DNA of 6,521 nucleotides from Mageeibacillus sp. UBA1257 (GCA_002308775.1 DBVT01000053.1:3376-9896), one strand, 5' to 3'. Positions 1 to 6,521 are shown, counted from the first letter of the stretch. The notes: generated by a model from the sequence alone, not told the origin. Numbers and translations: made by a program.

Positions 1-1
1 G

Positions 2-604
2 AAAGTCGCGGAATACGCGGAAACGGTCTTCAAAGAGGACCTGGAGCGCATGGAGTATATTCCCGGAAATTATTACAATTTTCATCCAGGCTGCCACGTC
101 GGACAGGGTGCAGATATCGGTATCGAAAAGACGGCAGCTCTTCTGAACAGACTTCTCACAAAGGACATGAAAACGACGGTTCTGATCGAGACTATGGCAG
201 GAAAAGGCAGCGAGATCGGCAGGACATTCGAGGAGATAAAAGCTATAATCGACAGAGTCGAACTGGAGGAAAAAGTCGGAGTCTGCTTTGATACGTGCCA
301 CACTTTTGACGGCGGATACGACATTGTGAACGATCTGGACGGCATAATAAAGCATTTCGACGAGGTCATAGGCCTTCAAAAACTGAAATTTATCCACCTG
401 AACGACAGCATGAACACACTCGGCAGCAGAAAAGACAGACACAGTAAAATAGGCGAGGGCGGCCTGGGCCTTGACGCTATAACGAGGATAATCTGCCATC
501 CGCTGCTTGCAAACATCCCGTTCTGCCTCGAAACGCCCAACGAACTTGAGGGGTACGCGAGGGAGATCGCGCTCTTGAAAAAGCAATATGAACTGTTCGC
601 GTAA
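2..604 (+). CDS. nfo: Endonuclease IV, 5'-truncated by window edge
   Basis: This is an AP endonuclease of base-excision repair: it cuts the DNA backbone 5' of abasic sites and can remove 3'-blocking groups. The reading frame is open from base 2, so the first ATG at 50 is an internal methionine and not the start. Two hundred residues are visible. By alignment from memory with the 285-residue E. coli Nfo, about 81 N-terminal residues are missing, including the first zinc histidine (His69). The remaining metal ligands are all present in visible-fragment numbering: H28 (FHPG), E63 (VLIET), D97 and H100 (FDTCH), H132 (IHLND), D145 and H147 (KDRH), and E177 (CLETPNE). Their spacing matches E. coli H109 to E261 within three residues, so the enzyme should be active. 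The gene stops at TAA 602-604. No clear terminator follows. Confidence 0.96.
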   Translation, partial: KVAEYAETVFKEDLERMEYIPGNYYNFHPGCHVGQGADIGIEKTAALLNRLLTKDMKTTVLIETMAGKGSEIGRTFEEIKAIIDRVELEEKVGVCFDTCHTFDGGYDIVNDLDGIIKHFDEVIGLQKLKFIHLNDSMNTLGSRKDRHSKIGEGGLGLDAITRIICHPLLANIPFCLETPNELEGYAREIALLKKQYELFA

Positions 605-645
605 GAAAAACAGCCGGTCAAAAAAGAGACGCCCGGGCGAATAAC

Positions 646-675
646 TTGAGAGTAATACATAAAGTATGATACAAT
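646..675 (+). promoter_or_regulatory. Candidate sigma-A promoter (extended -10) for trkA operon
   Basis: A -35-like TTGAGA at 646-651 is followed, after 18 bp, by a -10-like TACAAT at 670-675. A TG at 667-668 gives an extended -10 (TGATACAAT). Transcription would begin near 682, about 67 bases before the trkA start. This is the best promoter-like sequence in the spacer between nfo and trkA and would serve the four-gene set downstream. The call rests on motif match only. Confidence 0.6.
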
Positions 676-680
676 GATAT

Positions 681-703
681 GAGGCAAACGACGGATTTGC
701 CTC
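681..703. repeat. Perfect 8-bp inverted repeat at the predicted transcription start
   Basis: GAGGCAAA (681-688) and TTTGCCTC (696-703) are exact reverse complements with a 7-base loop. The dyad begins 5 bases after the -10 box, so it covers the predicted start of transcription. It could be a repressor operator, or a stem at the very 5' end of the trkA mRNA that affects stability. It is not an intrinsic terminator for nfo, because it is followed by AAAAGAATC and not by a T run. The half-site recurs exactly at 2123-2130. Confidence 0.6.
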
Positions 704-733
704 AAAAGAATCAAACGTAGAGAATAATTTTAC

Positions 734-738
734 GGAGG
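734..738 (+). promoter_or_regulatory. Shine-Dalgarno site fixing the GTG start of trkA
   Basis: GGAGG lies 10 bases before the GTG at 749. It decides the start, because the gene has no ATG near its beginning, and translation from this GTG begins directly at the first beta strand of the Rossmann fold. Confidence 0.8.
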
Positions 739-748
739 AACATTTCAA

Positions 749-2110
749 GTGAAAATTGTAGTTGTCGGATGCGGCAAAATCGGAACGGCGATCATCGCAA
801 ATCTCGTAAAAGAGGGCCACGATATAACAGCCGTAGACACATCGGATACGGTCATATCGAATCTTACAAACAATTTCGATATTATGACAGTCAACGGAAA
901 CGGCGTTGACAGCGACGTCCTCGAAGAGGCGGGAACGAAAAAAGCAGACCTTTTCGTGGCAGTTACGAGCCAGGACGAGCAGAATATGCTGATGTGCTTT
1001 ATCGCGAAAAAACTCGGAGCGAAGCACACTATCGCAAGGATCAGAAACCCTGAGTACAACGACAGAAACCTCTCGTTTGTCCAGAAGCAGCTCGAGCTTT
1101 CGCGCACCATGAATCCGGAGCTCCTGGCGGCGCAGCAGATTTTTAATATAATAAAATTCCCGTCTGCGATCAAGATAGAAATGTTCTCTACGAGAAGGTT
1201 CGAAATGGTCGAGCTCAGGCTCAAGTCGGAATCGGTTCTTGACGGAATGACGCTTCGCGAACTCAGAAACAATTACAAGGCAAAAGTGCTCGTATGCGCC
1301 GTTCAGAGGGATAACGTGACTGTTATTCCGGACGGCAATTTTGCGCTGAAGAGCGGAGACCTCATTGAACTTGCCGCATCTCCTGTCGAGATACAGAAGT
1401 TCCTCAAGGAGCTCGGAGCGTTCCAGAAACAGGCGAGAAGTATAATGATCGTCGGCGGCAGCAGGATAGCCCATTATCTCGCCGATATGCTGACAGGCCT
1501 TGAAAACGAGGTCAAGATCGTCGAACTGGACAAGAAAACGTGCGAGGATCTCTCATCGGCGCTTCCGAACGCGACGATAATCGAAGGCAACGGAATGAAC
1601 CACGAGGTGCTCTCGGAAGAGGGTATAGACACAGCCGACGCGTTCGTGGCGCTCACGGGAATGGATGAAGAGAACATACTCGTTTCAATATACGCTCAAC
1701 AGAAAAAGATCCCGACAGTCATAACTAAGGTCAACAGCGAAGAACTTTCACACATCGCGGAAAATCTCGGACTTGACTGCATAATCACGCCGGCGCACAT
1801 AGTTTCAAACGAAGTTATCAGATATGCGAGAGCGCTTCAGAATTCGGTCGGAAGCAAAATGAAGACGCTGTACATGCTCATGGACGGACAGGCCGAAGCG
1901 GTCGAATTCAGCGTAAAACTCGAATCGAAATGTATCGACATCCCTCTCAAGCATCTGCCGATCCAAGACAACATCCTCATAGTCGGCATCATAAGAGACA
2001 AGAAGACGATAGTTCCTTCGGGCGACGACACGATCATGCCTGACGACAGTGTGATAGTAGTCTCCACCGGTCACCACCTGACGACGCTGGACGATATACT
2101 GGTATGGTAA
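749..2110 (+). CDS. trkA: Trk potassium uptake system, NAD-binding regulatory subunit TrkA
   Basis: This is the cytosolic peripheral subunit that binds nucleotides (NAD(H), ATP/ADP in the family) and gates the TrkH channel. It has 453 residues, the usual length for the two-repeat form. The order is RCK_N1 (about 1-120), RCK_C1 (about 143-225), RCK_N2 (about 231-350) and RCK_C2 (about 371-453). The first Rossmann motif is intact: G7-C8-G9-K10-I11-G12, with ribose-binding D30 at the end of strand 2. The second is altered, G236-G237-S238-R239-I240-A241, so two of the three usual glycines are replaced, although the strand-2 acidic residue E259 is kept. Both halves keep the 'AD.FVA.T..DE.N' stretch typical of TrkA. 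The start is GTG with GGAGG upstream. It lies 39 bp before trkH, its partner, and probably shares a transcript with it. Confidence 0.95.
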   Translation: MKIVVVGCGKIGTAIIANLVKEGHDITAVDTSDTVISNLTNNFDIMTVNGNGVDSDVLEEAGTKKADLFVAVTSQDEQNMLMCFIAKKLGAKHTIARIRNPEYNDRNLSFVQKQLELSRTMNPELLAAQQIFNIIKFPSAIKIEMFSTRRFEMVELRLKSESVLDGMTLRELRNNYKAKVLVCAVQRDNVTVIPDGNFALKSGDLIELAASPVEIQKFLKELGAFQKQARSIMIVGGSRIAHYLADMLTGLENEVKIVELDKKTCEDLSSALPNATIIEGNGMNHEVLSEEGIDTADAFVALTGMDEENILVSIYAQQKKIPTVITKVNSEELSHIAENLGLDCIITPAHIVSNEVIRYARALQNSVGSKMKTLYMLMDGQAEAVEFSVKLESKCIDIPLKHLPIQDNILIVGIIRDKKTIVPSGDDTIMPDDSVIVVSTGHHLTTLDDILVW

Positions 2111-2122
2111 ACAACTGAAAAA

Positions 2123-2144
2123 GAGGCAAAAAACAGAGGCGAAA
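2123..2144 (+). repeat. Two GAGGC-A-rich direct repeats before trkH
   Basis: GAGGCAAA at 2123-2130 is identical to the left arm of the dyad at 681-688, and GAGGCGAAA at 2136-2144 is a near copy. The second contains GAGG at 2136-2139, ten bases before the trkH ATG, and is the likely ribosome binding site. The first may be only a fortuitous purine-rich stretch, or a second binding half-site. Confidence 0.4.
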
Positions 2145-2149
2145 CATAG

Positions 2150-3613
2150 ATGAACAAACGGATAGTATTCTTTTATACAGGTAGAATAATGCAGGTCGAG
2201 GCGGCGCTTTTCTCTCTTCCTTTGATAGTTTCGATCATCTATAGAGAGCCGCATTTCTGGGCTTTCATCGTATCTGCCGCCATTTCTCTCGCGATCGGTT
2301 TCGCGCTTACTCTTTTATCCAGACCGCAAAAGAAAAATCTGTTCGTTAAAGAAGGCTTTGTAATAGTCGCCCTTTCCTGGACGCTGATGTCCGTCGTGGG
2401 ATGCCTTCCTTTTTTCATAAGCGGTGAAATACCGAATTTCGTGGACGCTCTCTTTGAAACGGTGAGCGGTTTTACTACTACGGGAGCATCTGTACTGACA
2501 GAGCCGGGAATGGCTGTGACGGTAGAGACGCTGAGCCGCGGAATGTTATTCTGGAGAAGCTTTACTCACTTTATCGGCGGTATGGGCGTGCTCGTTCTCG
2601 TTATGGCGATACTTCCGATAGAGGGCAGCAAATCGATACATTTGATGAGAGCGGAAATGCCCGGACCTATAGTCGGCAAACTCGTTCCGAAGGCAAAAAG
2701 CACAGCCCTCATACTGTATATAATTTACGTCGCGATGACTGCGATAGAAGCGATACTTTTGCTCTTCGGCGGAATGAGTGTATTCGAAAGCCTCTGTCTG
2801 GCGTTCGGTACTGCCGGCACAGGTGGTTTTGCTCCGCTCATGTCGAGCATCAACTCTTACAGCTCATACATTCAGTGGGTCATCACAGCGTTTATGTTCC
2901 TCTTCGGAGTCAACTTCAACCTGTACTATTTGATTTTAGTAGGTAAAATAGGCCAGGTGATAAAGAGCCGCGAGCTTTGGTGTTACTGCGGAATAGTCGT
3001 GACATCCGTCTCGATCATTTGCGCGAATATATTCAATACATGCAACGGATTCGGCGACGCTCTCAGAACGTCTGCGTTCAACGTTGCTTCATACATGAGC
3101 TCGACAGGTTACGGGACCGTTGCGACAAACGAATGGCCGTACCTCTCAAAAGCCATACTCGTTATACTTATGTTTGTAGGTGCCTGCGCCGGTTCAACGG
3201 GCGGCGGTCTGAAAGTGTCGAGAGTCATGATGCTTTTCAAGATCATGAGGAGAGACCTCAAAAAGACGCTCCATCCCAGACAGGTGAGCCTGCTCACATT
3301 CGAAGGGAAGAAAGTTGACGATCAGACCATAAGCAACGTCTCTTCGTATTTTCTCGTATATTTGGTGATCTTCGCTGCCGTATGCTTCGCGCTGACATTG
3401 GAGCCGATGTTCGATTTCGGGGCAGCTTTTACGGCGACGCTCTCATGCCTCAACAACATCGGACCGTTCTTCTCGGCCACCGCATCAGTCGCAAGCTATG
3501 CAAACTTCTCGATATTTGCCAAGATACTTTTGACTGTCACGATGCTCTTCGGAAGACTCGAGATATACCCGATGCTCTTCGCTCTTTCACCGTCCACCTG
3601 GATGGAAAAATAA
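2150..3613 (+). CDS. trkH: Trk potassium uptake system, membrane channel subunit TrkH
   Basis: This is the integral membrane K+-translocating subunit of the Trk system. It has 487 residues, close to E. coli TrkH (483), and starts with two extra N-terminal helices (about 14-31 and 36-57), which favours TrkH over the shorter KtrB. Four pore-loop repeats are visible, each with the conserved filter glycine: TTTGAS (109-114, G112), GTAGTGG (220-226, G223 or G225), SSTGYG (317-322, G320) and NNIGPF (435-440, G438). The GSTGGGLK segment (348-355) after the third pore loop matches the flexible intramembrane gating region of the family. R469 in the last helix (FGRLEI) aligns with the conserved gating-path arginine of Vibrio TrkH. 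trkA lies directly upstream, so the full system is encoded here. The stop is 22 bp before the next gene. Confidence 0.96.
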   Translation: MNKRIVFFYTGRIMQVEAALFSLPLIVSIIYREPHFWAFIVSAAISLAIGFALTLLSRPQKKNLFVKEGFVIVALSWTLMSVVGCLPFFISGEIPNFVDALFETVSGFTTTGASVLTEPGMAVTVETLSRGMLFWRSFTHFIGGMGVLVLVMAILPIEGSKSIHLMRAEMPGPIVGKLVPKAKSTALILYIIYVAMTAIEAILLLFGGMSVFESLCLAFGTAGTGGFAPLMSSINSYSSYIQWVITAFMFLFGVNFNLYYLILVGKIGQVIKSRELWCYCGIVVTSVSIICANIFNTCNGFGDALRTSAFNVASYMSSTGYGTVATNEWPYLSKAILVILMFVGACAGSTGGGLKVSRVMMLFKIMRRDLKKTLHPRQVSLLTFEGKKVDDQTISNVSSYFLVYLVIFAAVCFALTLEPMFDFGAAFTATLSCLNNIGPFFSATASVASYANFSIFAKILLTVTMLFGRLEIYPMLFALSPSTWMEK

Positions 3614-3635
3614 AAAAATCAGAAAGGCTTCTCTT

Positions 3636-4271
3636 ATGGTAAAAAAACTTCTGAAAACTTTTGCGGGAGGCTTGCTCGCGGGCATAGCCATAGCCATCGG
3701 AGGAACTGTCTTTCTCTCCGTTGAAAACAAGATAATCGGGTCGCTGTTTTTTACGATAGGACTTTTTTCCGTGTGCGTTTTCGGTATGAATCTTTACACG
3801 GGAAAGATCTGCTATATTTTCGACAACGACAAAAAATACGCTCTGATGCTTCCGGTGATCTGGCTTGGAAACCTCGCCGGAACGCTCGCCGTCGCGGGTC
3901 TTGAAAGGCTCACCAGAATTGGCGCGAATCTTCAGGAAAGGGCAAAAGTGCTCTGCGAAACGAAGCTGAACGATTCCGTCTGGAGCATACTTATACTCTC
4001 GATATTCTGCGATATGCTGATATATATCGCCGTTGAAGGATTTAAAAACATACCGCACGAGGTCGGAAAATATCTTGCGCTTTTCTTCGGGGTCGCTGTT
4101 TTCATATTGTGCGGCTTTGAGCACTGCGTCGCGAATATGTACTATTTCTCGGTCGCGGGAATGTGGTCGTGGAAGACTCTTCTTTACGTCTTCATTATGA
4201 CCTTGGGCAATTCCGTAGGAGGCGTTATACTGCCTCTTCTTCGCATGGCTGCGACGGCGAAAAAACAGTAA
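3636..4271 (+). CDS. Short formate/nitrite transporter (FNT) family channel
   Basis: This is a predicted inner-membrane channel for a small monovalent anion (formate, nitrite, hydrosulfide or similar), related to FocA, NirC and HSC. The 211 residues carry six hydrophobic segments, roughly 9-29, 33-51, 69-90, 114-134, 145-171 and 180-202, in the FNT pattern. Family marks are the N-terminal GGLLAGIAIAIGG (11-23), LYTGK (53-57) at the first pore break, GNLAGT (78-83), GFEHCVANMYY (160-170) and GNSVGG (191-196). H163 corresponds to the central pore histidine of FocA (His209). The protein is much shorter than FocA (about 285), with short termini and loops. In helix 4 it has C125-D126 where many FNT proteins have Cys-Asn. 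The substrate cannot be decided from sequence. The ATG is 22 bp after trkH, with AGAAAGG 8 bases upstream. Confidence 0.88.
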   Translation: MVKKLLKTFAGGLLAGIAIAIGGTVFLSVENKIIGSLFFTIGLFSVCVFGMNLYTGKICYIFDNDKKYALMLPVIWLGNLAGTLAVAGLERLTRIGANLQERAKVLCETKLNDSVWSILILSIFCDMLIYIAVEGFKNIPHEVGKYLALFFGVAVFILCGFEHCVANMYYFSVAGMWSWKTLLYVFIMTLGNSVGGVILPLLRMAATAKKQ

Positions 4272-4272
4272 A

Positions 4273-4279
4273 GGGGAGG
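4273..4279 (+). promoter_or_regulatory. Strong Shine-Dalgarno site for pepT
   Basis: GGGGAGG ends 5 bases before the ATG at 4285 and lies inside the 13-bp gap after the FNT gene. It is the strongest ribosome binding site in the window and suggests that pepT is translated well from the shared transcript without its own promoter. Confidence 0.75.
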
Positions 4280-4284
4280 ATAAA

Positions 4285-5520
4285 ATGGACATCTGCAGCG
4301 TTCTGACTGATAAATTTTTAAGATATGTGAAGGTGGATACGCAGTCAAGCGAGACGAGCGGGAAGTCACCGAGTACGGAAAAACAGAAAAATCTCGGAAG
4401 GATGCTCACTGAGGAGCTTCGCGATATGGGAGCTGACGAGGTTTATTTTGACGACGAACACTGCTATGTCTATGCGAAGATCCACGCAAGCGACGGAAGA
4501 AAAGACGGAAAAAAGCTCGCTTTTATATCCCATATGGACACATCACCGGAGGTCACGGATGAAAATGTGAATCCTCGGATCGTAAAAAACTATGACGGCA
4601 AAGATATAGATCTCGGCGGAGACGGAAAGTATATTTTAAGCACCGAGAAGTTTCCCGCGCTCAAAAATTACGTAGGGCAGACTTTGATCACGACTGACGG
4701 TTCGACATTGCTCGGAGCGGACGACAAAGCGGGAGTGTCTGAGATAATGACGATGGCCGAATATCTGATAACTCATCCTGAAGAAAAGCACGGAGAGATC
4801 AGGATATGTTTTACGCCGGATGAGGAGATAGGCGAGGGAGTGGATCACATAGATCTTGACAAATTGGATGCTGATTACGCATATACCGTCGACGGGGGAG
4901 CGTTCGGAGAGATCGAATACGAAAATTTCAACGCCGCCGGAGTAAGAGTCATCATCAAAGGCGTCAGTGTACACCCGGGAGACGCGAAAAATACGATGGT
5001 CAACGCGTCGCTTGTCGCGATCGAGCTGAACGACCTTCTCCCGAAGAATCAGAGGCCCGATAACACGGAAGGATATCAGGGCTTTTACCACCTTACGGAT
5101 ATGAAAGGCACCGTCGACGAGGCTGAGATATCATATATCATCAGAGACCACGACATGTCCAAATTCCTTGAAAAGAAGGCTCTTATGAGCAAAATCTGCG
5201 ACGTACTGAATCAAAAATACGGCGCGGGAACATGCGAACTCCAAATGCGCGACCAGTATTACAACATGAAAGAAAAAATCGAACCGGAGAATATTTTCCT
5301 CATCGAAAAAGCGAAAAAGCATATGAGAGAGCTCGGACAGGAGCCGATCATTAAACCGATAAGAGGAGGCACCGACGGCGCGAGACTGTCGTTCATGGGG
5401 CTTCCTTGCCCGAATCTCTGCACCGGAGGCCACAACTACCACGGCAGATTCGAATATGCATGCGTTGAATCGATGGAAAAGACGGCGAAGCTCCTCATCG
5501 CGATAGCGAAGGATTTTTAG
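4285..5520 (+). CDS. pepT: Peptidase T (tripeptide aminopeptidase), M20 family
   Basis: This is a cytosolic two-zinc aminopeptidase that removes the N-terminal residue from tripeptides, the last steps of peptide use. The 411 residues match the family length (Salmonella PepT about 409). The zinc ligands and catalytic residues are all visible: H83 and D85 (SHMDT), D146 (GADDKAG, bridging), E180 and E181 (PDEEIGEG), D203 (TVDGG) and H386 (NYHGRFEY). They align with Salmonella H78, D80, D140, E173/E174, D196 and H379 with a steady offset of 5-7. The catalytic domain is split around a lid/dimerisation domain (about 215-320), where the conserved stretch around GVSVHPG (230-236) begins. The start is fixed by GGGGAGG. 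It is last in the trkA-trkH-FNT-pepT set. The link to ion transport is by position only. Confidence 0.97.
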   Translation: MDICSVLTDKFLRYVKVDTQSSETSGKSPSTEKQKNLGRMLTEELRDMGADEVYFDDEHCYVYAKIHASDGRKDGKKLAFISHMDTSPEVTDENVNPRIVKNYDGKDIDLGGDGKYILSTEKFPALKNYVGQTLITTDGSTLLGADDKAGVSEIMTMAEYLITHPEEKHGEIRICFTPDEEIGEGVDHIDLDKLDADYAYTVDGGAFGEIEYENFNAAGVRVIIKGVSVHPGDAKNTMVNASLVAIELNDLLPKNQRPDNTEGYQGFYHLTDMKGTVDEAEISYIIRDHDMSKFLEKKALMSKICDVLNQKYGAGTCELQMRDQYYNMKEKIEPENIFLIEKAKKHMRELGQEPIIKPIRGGTDGARLSFMGLPCPNLCTGGHNYHGRFEYACVESMEKTAKLLIAIAKDF

Positions 5521-5524
5521 ACGC

Positions 5525-5550
5525 CTGACAGAAGTATTTTTTGCTAATAA
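5525..5550 (+). promoter_or_regulatory. Weak candidate promoter for the GH27 gene
   Basis: TGCTAATAA at 5542-5550 reads as an extended -10 (TG, one base, TAATAA). A -35-like CTGACA lies at 5525-5530, but with a spacer of only 14 bp, so promoter activity would depend on the extended -10. Transcription would start near 5557, inside the inverted repeat at 5550-5570. This is based on motifs only. Confidence 0.3.
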
Positions 5551-5570
5551 AGTCCTCAAAGCTTGGACTT
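5550..5570. repeat. 6-bp inverted repeat upstream of the GH27 gene
   Basis: AAGTCC (5550-5555) and GGACTT (5565-5570) are exact reverse complements with a 9-base loop containing a HindIII-like AAGCTT. No T run follows on the + strand, so it is a poor terminator for pepT. The T run at 5536-5542 precedes it. An operator for a sugar-responsive regulator is possible. A competing pairing exists between GAAGT (5531-5535) and ACTTC (5567-5571). Confidence 0.4.
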
Positions 5571-5604
5571 CATAATAGTAAAACAGAAAGGAATTGAGAA
5601 GAAA

Positions 5605-6521
5605 ATGACGATCAAAACACCACCTATGGGATGGAACTCCTGGAACACATTCGGATGGAACATCAACGAAAAAGTCGTAAAAGACGCCGCAGACATGATA
5701 GTCGAAAAAGGACTTAAGGACGCGGGATACGAGTATGTCGTAATAGACGACTGCTGGTCTTTGAAAGAAAGAGGAAATGACGGAAGGATAGTTCCCGATC
5801 CCGAAAAATTTCCGAACGGAATGAAAGCTCTCGCGGATTACATCCATTCAAAAGGACTCAAATTCGGAATGTATTCCTGCTCCGGATCGAGAACATGCGC
5901 AGGCTTCCCGGGCTCTTTCGACCACGAATTCGTCGATGCCAAAACATTCGCGGAGTGGGGCGTAGACTTTTTAAAATACGACTACTGCAACAAGCCCGCT
6001 CTGATGAACGGACCGATACTCTACAACAGAATGTCTATGGCCCTGAAGGCGAGCGGAAGAGACATATTGTTCTCTGCGTGCAACTGGGGCTGCGACGAAG
6101 TTGAAAAATGGGTCAGATCCGCAGGCGTTCACATGTACCGTTCTACGGGAGATATATTTGACAATTTCGACAGTTTCAAAAACATCGCGATCAGTCAGAC
6201 TGATAAACTCGCATATTCCGCAACGGGCTGCTACAACGATATAGACATGCTGATAGTCGGAATGCACGGAGAAGGAAACGTCGCAAACGGCGGCTGCAGT
6301 GACGTAGAATACAGAACTCATTTCGCCCTGTGGTGTTTGTTCCAGTCTCCTTTGATGATCGGCTGCGACCTCACAAAAGTGAGCGACGTAAACCTCGAGG
6401 TCCTCAAAAACAAAGATCTCATAGCTATCGATCAGGATCCCGACTGCAGGCCTCCAATGGTCCTCAGAAACGACAGTATGCTCGTATTATTCAAGCATAT
6501 GGCAAACGGCGAATACGTTCT
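5605..6521 (+). CDS. GH27 alpha-galactosidase-like glycosidase, 3' end beyond window
   Basis: This is a retaining glycoside hydrolase of family 27, most likely an alpha-galactosidase releasing terminal galactose from sugars such as melibiose or raffinose. The frame is open from ATG 5605 through the window end, giving 305 complete codons; family members usually have about 370-400, so the catalytic barrel is nearly complete and the C-terminal beta domain is cut. Marks are PMGWNSWN (7-14), IDDCW (47-51), a TCAGFPGS stretch after YSCSG, nucleophile D126 (LKYDYC) and acid/base D183 (RSTGDI); their spacing of 57 is close to that of the rice enzyme (D130/D185). There is no signal peptide, since the barrel starts within ten residues, so it should be cytosolic. 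YSCSG replaces the YSDAG of secreted relatives. The ribosome binding site is modest (AAAGGA 5587-5592 or GAGAAG 5596-5601). Other GH27 activities, such as alpha-N-acetylgalactosaminidase or beta-L-arabinopyranosidase, remain possible. Confidence 0.92.
   Translation, partial: MTIKTPPMGWNSWNTFGWNINEKVVKDAADMIVEKGLKDAGYEYVVIDDCWSLKERGNDGRIVPDPEKFPNGMKALADYIHSKGLKFGMYSCSGSRTCAGFPGSFDHEFVDAKTFAEWGVDFLKYDYCNKPALMNGPILYNRMSMALKASGRDILFSACNWGCDEVEKWVRSAGVHMYRSTGDIFDNFDSFKNIAISQTDKLAYSATGCYNDIDMLIVGMHGEGNVANGGCSDVEYRTHFALWCLFQSPLMIGCDLTKVSDVNLEVLKNKDLIAIDQDPDCRPPMVLRNDSMLVLFKHMANGEYV

Noticed and set aside
630..639. The 10-bp perfect palindrome CGCCCGGGCG after nfo
   Set aside because: As a hairpin it would have only a 3-bp stem with a CCGG loop and no T run, so it is not a terminator. 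A short GC palindrome of this kind can occur by chance.
676..748. A possible riboswitch in the trkA leader
   Set aside because: The leader is only about 67 bases, with one short hairpin. None of the conserved elements of the c-di-AMP (ydaO) or K+-linked riboswitches can be recognised.
745..1272. A 175-codon open frame on the - strand opposite trkA
   Set aside because: It is a Ser/Phe-rich shadow of the trkA frame with no domain, and it would end within the trkA ribosome binding region.
3537..4409. A 290-codon open frame on the - strand
   Set aside because: It lies antisense across the end of trkH, all of the FNT gene and the start of pepT, which are strongly supported by motifs. Its translation is rich in Arg, Ser and Phe with no recognisable domain, and it has no clear ribosome site.
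5534..5570. A possible intrinsic terminator for pepT
   Set aside because: The T run (5536-5542) comes before the inverted repeat and has no stable stem directly upstream, and the repeat at 5550-5570 is not followed by a T run on the + strand.
5131..5847. A 238-codon open frame on the - strand
   Set aside because: It overlaps the pepT C-terminal half and the GH27 start. It has no family motif and is explained as the codon-bias shadow of the + strand genes.
5895..6104. A 69-codon + strand frame within the GH27 region
   Set aside because: It is out of frame with the long GH27 reading frame, which carries all the catalytic motifs. The translation is Arg-rich and lacks features.

Overview
The window reads as ordinary chromosomal DNA from an anaerobic, probably gut-associated, low-to-mid GC member of the Bacillota (Clostridia-like). 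This is inferred from AGA/AGG- and ATA-rich codon use, strong purine-rich Shine-Dalgarno sites, a Trk-type potassium system, a short formate/nitrite-family channel and a cytosolic GH27 glycosidase. The species cannot be named from the sequence. All six genes lie on the + strand. There is no gene-free stretch above 300 bases, and I see no rRNA, tRNA, CRISPR, insertion sequence or phage gene.

Layout: (1) 2-604 is the 3' part of endonuclease IV (nfo), a base-excision repair enzyme whose start lies before the window. (2) 605-748 is a spacer with a good candidate extended -10 promoter (646-675) and a perfect 8-bp inverted repeat (681-703) lying where transcription should begin. (3) 749-5520 is a tightly spaced gene set: trkA (cytosolic NAD-binding gate), trkH (K+-conducting membrane subunit), a short FNT-family anion channel, and pepT (tripeptide aminopeptidase). 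Gaps are 39, 22 and 13 bp, so one transcript is likely. (4) 5521-5604 is a spacer with a weak promoter candidate and another inverted repeat (5550-5570). (5) 5605 to the window end is a GH27 alpha-galactosidase-like gene, open at the 3' edge, with 305 complete codons visible.

How the genes fit together: TrkA and TrkH form one potassium uptake system. The FNT channel probably moves a small monovalent anion such as formate across the same membrane. PepT supplies amino acids from imported peptides. The shared link would be ion balance and fermentative growth on peptides, but that is inference from gene order. The GH27 enzyme has no signal peptide, so it should act on galactosides already taken up, and it appears to be a separate unit.

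I did not find a clearly novel system. The points most worth a second look are the repeated arrangement of an extended -10 followed by a dyad at both promoter regions, the recurrence of the GAGGCAAA half-site before trkH, and the co-location of the small FNT channel with Trk.
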